This document shows positions 62,967 to 64,000 of a DNA stretch of 64,000 nt, one piece after another. This stretch comes from Hyphomicrobiales bacterium. Its GTDB lineage: Bacteria; Pseudomonadota; Alphaproteobacteria; Rhizobiales; Rhizobiaceae. A model generated the notes under the pieces. That model had not been told where the DNA came from. It searched no databases and was given only the letters and a program-made list of their open reading frames with translations. The stretch covers positions 62,001-126,000 of the forward strand of contig UCKU01000010.1 of NCBI GenBank assembly GCA_900473185.1. The letters are read 5' to 3'. The position numbers and the translations under genes are program-made. Position 1 is the stretch's first letter. The number at the start of each line of letters is the position of its first letter.

Positions 62967-64000
62967 ATGATGATAACCCTCACCTACCGCATTGAGACGC
63001 CTGGCAGCGTCGAAGCGATGGCGAACAAGATCGCTTCCGATCAATCGACCGGCACCTTTGTTCCGGTTCCGGGCGAGACAGAGGAATTGAAGTCGCGGGT
63101 CGCCGCCCGGGTGCTCGCCATCCGTCCGCTCGAAGATGCAAGCCATCCCTCTTGGCCGGAGGCGCCCGAGGGCGCGCGGCTGCAGCGCGCCGATGTCGAT
63201 ATCGCATTTCCGCTCGATGCGATCGGCACGGATCTTTCGGCCCTGATGACGATCGCGATCGGCGGGACCTTTTCCATCAAGGGCATGACCGGCCTGCGCG
63301 TCGTCGACATGAAGCTTCCGGAGGCCTTCAAGCAAGCCCATCCCGGCCCGCAATTCGGCGTTCCCGGCAGCCGGCGCCTGACCGGCGTTGAGGGCCGGCC
63401 GATCATCGGCACGATCGTCAAGCCGGCGCTCGGTCTGCGGCCACATGAAACGGCGGAGCTTGTCGGCGAACTGATCGAATCCGGCGTCGACTTCATCAAG
63501 GACGACGAGAAGCTGATGAGCCCCGCCTATTCGCCGCTGAAAGAGCGCGTCGCAGCGATCATGCCCCGCATTCTCGATCACGAGCAGAGGACCGGCAAGA
63601 AGGTCATGTATGCCTTCGGCATCTCGCATGCCGATCCCGACGAGATGATGCGCAACCACGATCTCGTGCTTGCGGCTGGCGGCAACTGCGCCGTCGTCAA
63701 CATCAATTCGATCGGCTTTGGCGGCATGAGCTTCCTGCGCAAGCGCTCCGGCCTCGTGCTGCATGCGCATCGCAACGGCTGGGACGTGCTGACGCGCCAT
63801 CCCGGCATCGGCCTCGACTTCAAGGTCTATCAGCAGCTCTGGCGGCTGCTCGGCGTTGACCAGTTCCAGATCAACGGCATCCGTGTGAAATACTGGGAGC
63901 CGGACGAAAGCTTCGTTGCTTCCTTCAAGGCGATCAGCACGCCCCTCTTTACCCCCTCCGACTGCCCGCTTCCCGTTGCCGGCTCCGGCCAATGGGGCGG
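62967..64000 (+). CDS. RuBisCO-like protein (form IV), C-terminus beyond window
   Basis: The first 344 codons of a RuBisCO-large-subunit homologue are present, starting MMITLTYRIETPGSVEAMAN; no stop occurs before the edge. The metal-site motif of RuBisCO is intact: Lys178, Asp180 and Glu181 in DFIKDDEKLMS, with the Lys that is carbamylated in RuBisCO. Lys152 (IVKPALGL) matches RuBisCO Lys175, but the following Lys177 is Ala154. The HAHRNGW segment replaces the usual HRAMHAV. True CO2 fixation is thus unlikely. Relatives in rhizobia act in D-apiose/isoapionate breakdown (3-oxo-isoapionate-4-phosphate transcarboxylase/hydrolase) or have no known role. A GntR gene is divergent. Confidence 0.9.
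   Translation, partial: MMITLTYRIETPGSVEAMANKIASDQSTGTFVPVPGETEELKSRVAARVLAIRPLEDASHPSWPEAPEGARLQRADVDIAFPLDAIGTDLSALMTIAIGGTFSIKGMTGLRVVDMKLPEAFKQAHPGPQFGVPGSRRLTGVEGRPIIGTIVKPALGLRPHETAELVGELIESGVDFIKDDEKLMSPAYSPLKERVAAIMPRILDHEQRTGKKVMYAFGISHADPDEMMRNHDLVLAAGGNCAVVNINSIGFGGMSFLRKRSGLVLHAHRNGWDVLTRHPGIGLDFKVYQQLWRLLGVDQFQINGIRVKYWEPDESFVASFKAISTPLFTPSDCPLPVAGSGQWG

Noticed and set aside
62967..64000. A genuine CO2-fixing RuBisCO
   Set aside because: The Lys177 position is Ala, the HRAMH segment is altered, and the flanking GntR and absence of cbb genes fit a form IV RuBisCO-like protein.

Overview
The window is high-GC DNA (about 60%) with dense, operon-organised genes. The gene content (several SBP-dependent ABC uptake operons, many GntR/LacI/LysR/AraC regulators, a formimidoylglutamate-type hut pathway, an AaeAB-like efflux operon) fits an alphaproteobacterial rhizobium (Rhizobium/Agrobacterium/Sinorhizobium type), probably an accessory replicon devoted to catabolism. 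I see no rRNA, tRNA, insertion sequence, phage module or CRISPR array. Both ends cut genes: a sugar-transporter permease at the left and a RuBisCO-like protein at the right.

Layout. 1-3.5 kb: xylose-type sugar ABC operon (minus) with a divergent LacI regulator. 3.5-6.3 kb: decayed DNA with a LarB-like remnant, and a SulP transporter. 6.3-14.4 kb: histidine degradation, hutC1-hutF (minus) divergent from hutI-hutH-hutG-hutU-hutD (plus). 14.4-21.2 kb: a second HutC-type repressor divergent from a polar amino-acid ABC transporter, an aberrant HutH paralogue lacking the Ala-Ser-Gly triad that forms the MIO cofactor, and a covalent-flavin sarcosine-oxidase-like enzyme. 21.2-24.3 kb: small hypothetical genes, LysR, acyltransferase-like and XRE genes. 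24.4-32.8 kb: DapA/NAL-family lyase, two FCD GntR regulators, an AraFGH-like transporter, aldose 1-epimerase and an SDR dehydrogenase; together they resemble a non-phosphorylative aldopentose pathway. 32.9-40.2 kb: BMP-type nucleobase/nucleoside ABC transporter interleaved with an amidase and ending in a cytosine-deaminase homologue with a changed discriminating residue. 40.4-44.4 kb: AraC, a VOC protein and a Tau/Ssu-type ABC transporter. 44.6-52.8 kb: tandem-HTH GntR and an esterase, divergent from a sugar ABC operon ending in a mandelate-racemase-type dehydratase and an L-rhamnose-mutarotase-like protein. 52.8-53.5 kb: FitAB-type toxin-antitoxin. 54.5-58.1 kb: MarR-controlled AaeB/AaeX/AaeA-like efflux. 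58.2-62.0 kb: LysR, AhpD-like, flavin-binding and SDR genes. 62.1-64 kb: FCD GntR divergent from a RuBisCO-like protein.

How it fits together. Most blocks follow one plan: a local repressor, a divergent transporter operon whose first gene is the binding protein, and catabolic enzymes behind it. Four binding-protein genes are followed by strong inverted repeats. Several divergent intergenic regions carry near-perfect palindromes that are good operator candidates.

The most interesting material is the 14.4-21.2 kb operon, which looks like a second, histidine-derivative entry into the urocanate pathway using a lyase without MIO. Next are the predicted 5-methylcytosine (or related pyrimidine) uptake and deamination operon and the RuBisCO-like protein locus at the right edge. 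All functions are inferred from sequence reading alone; no database search was run.
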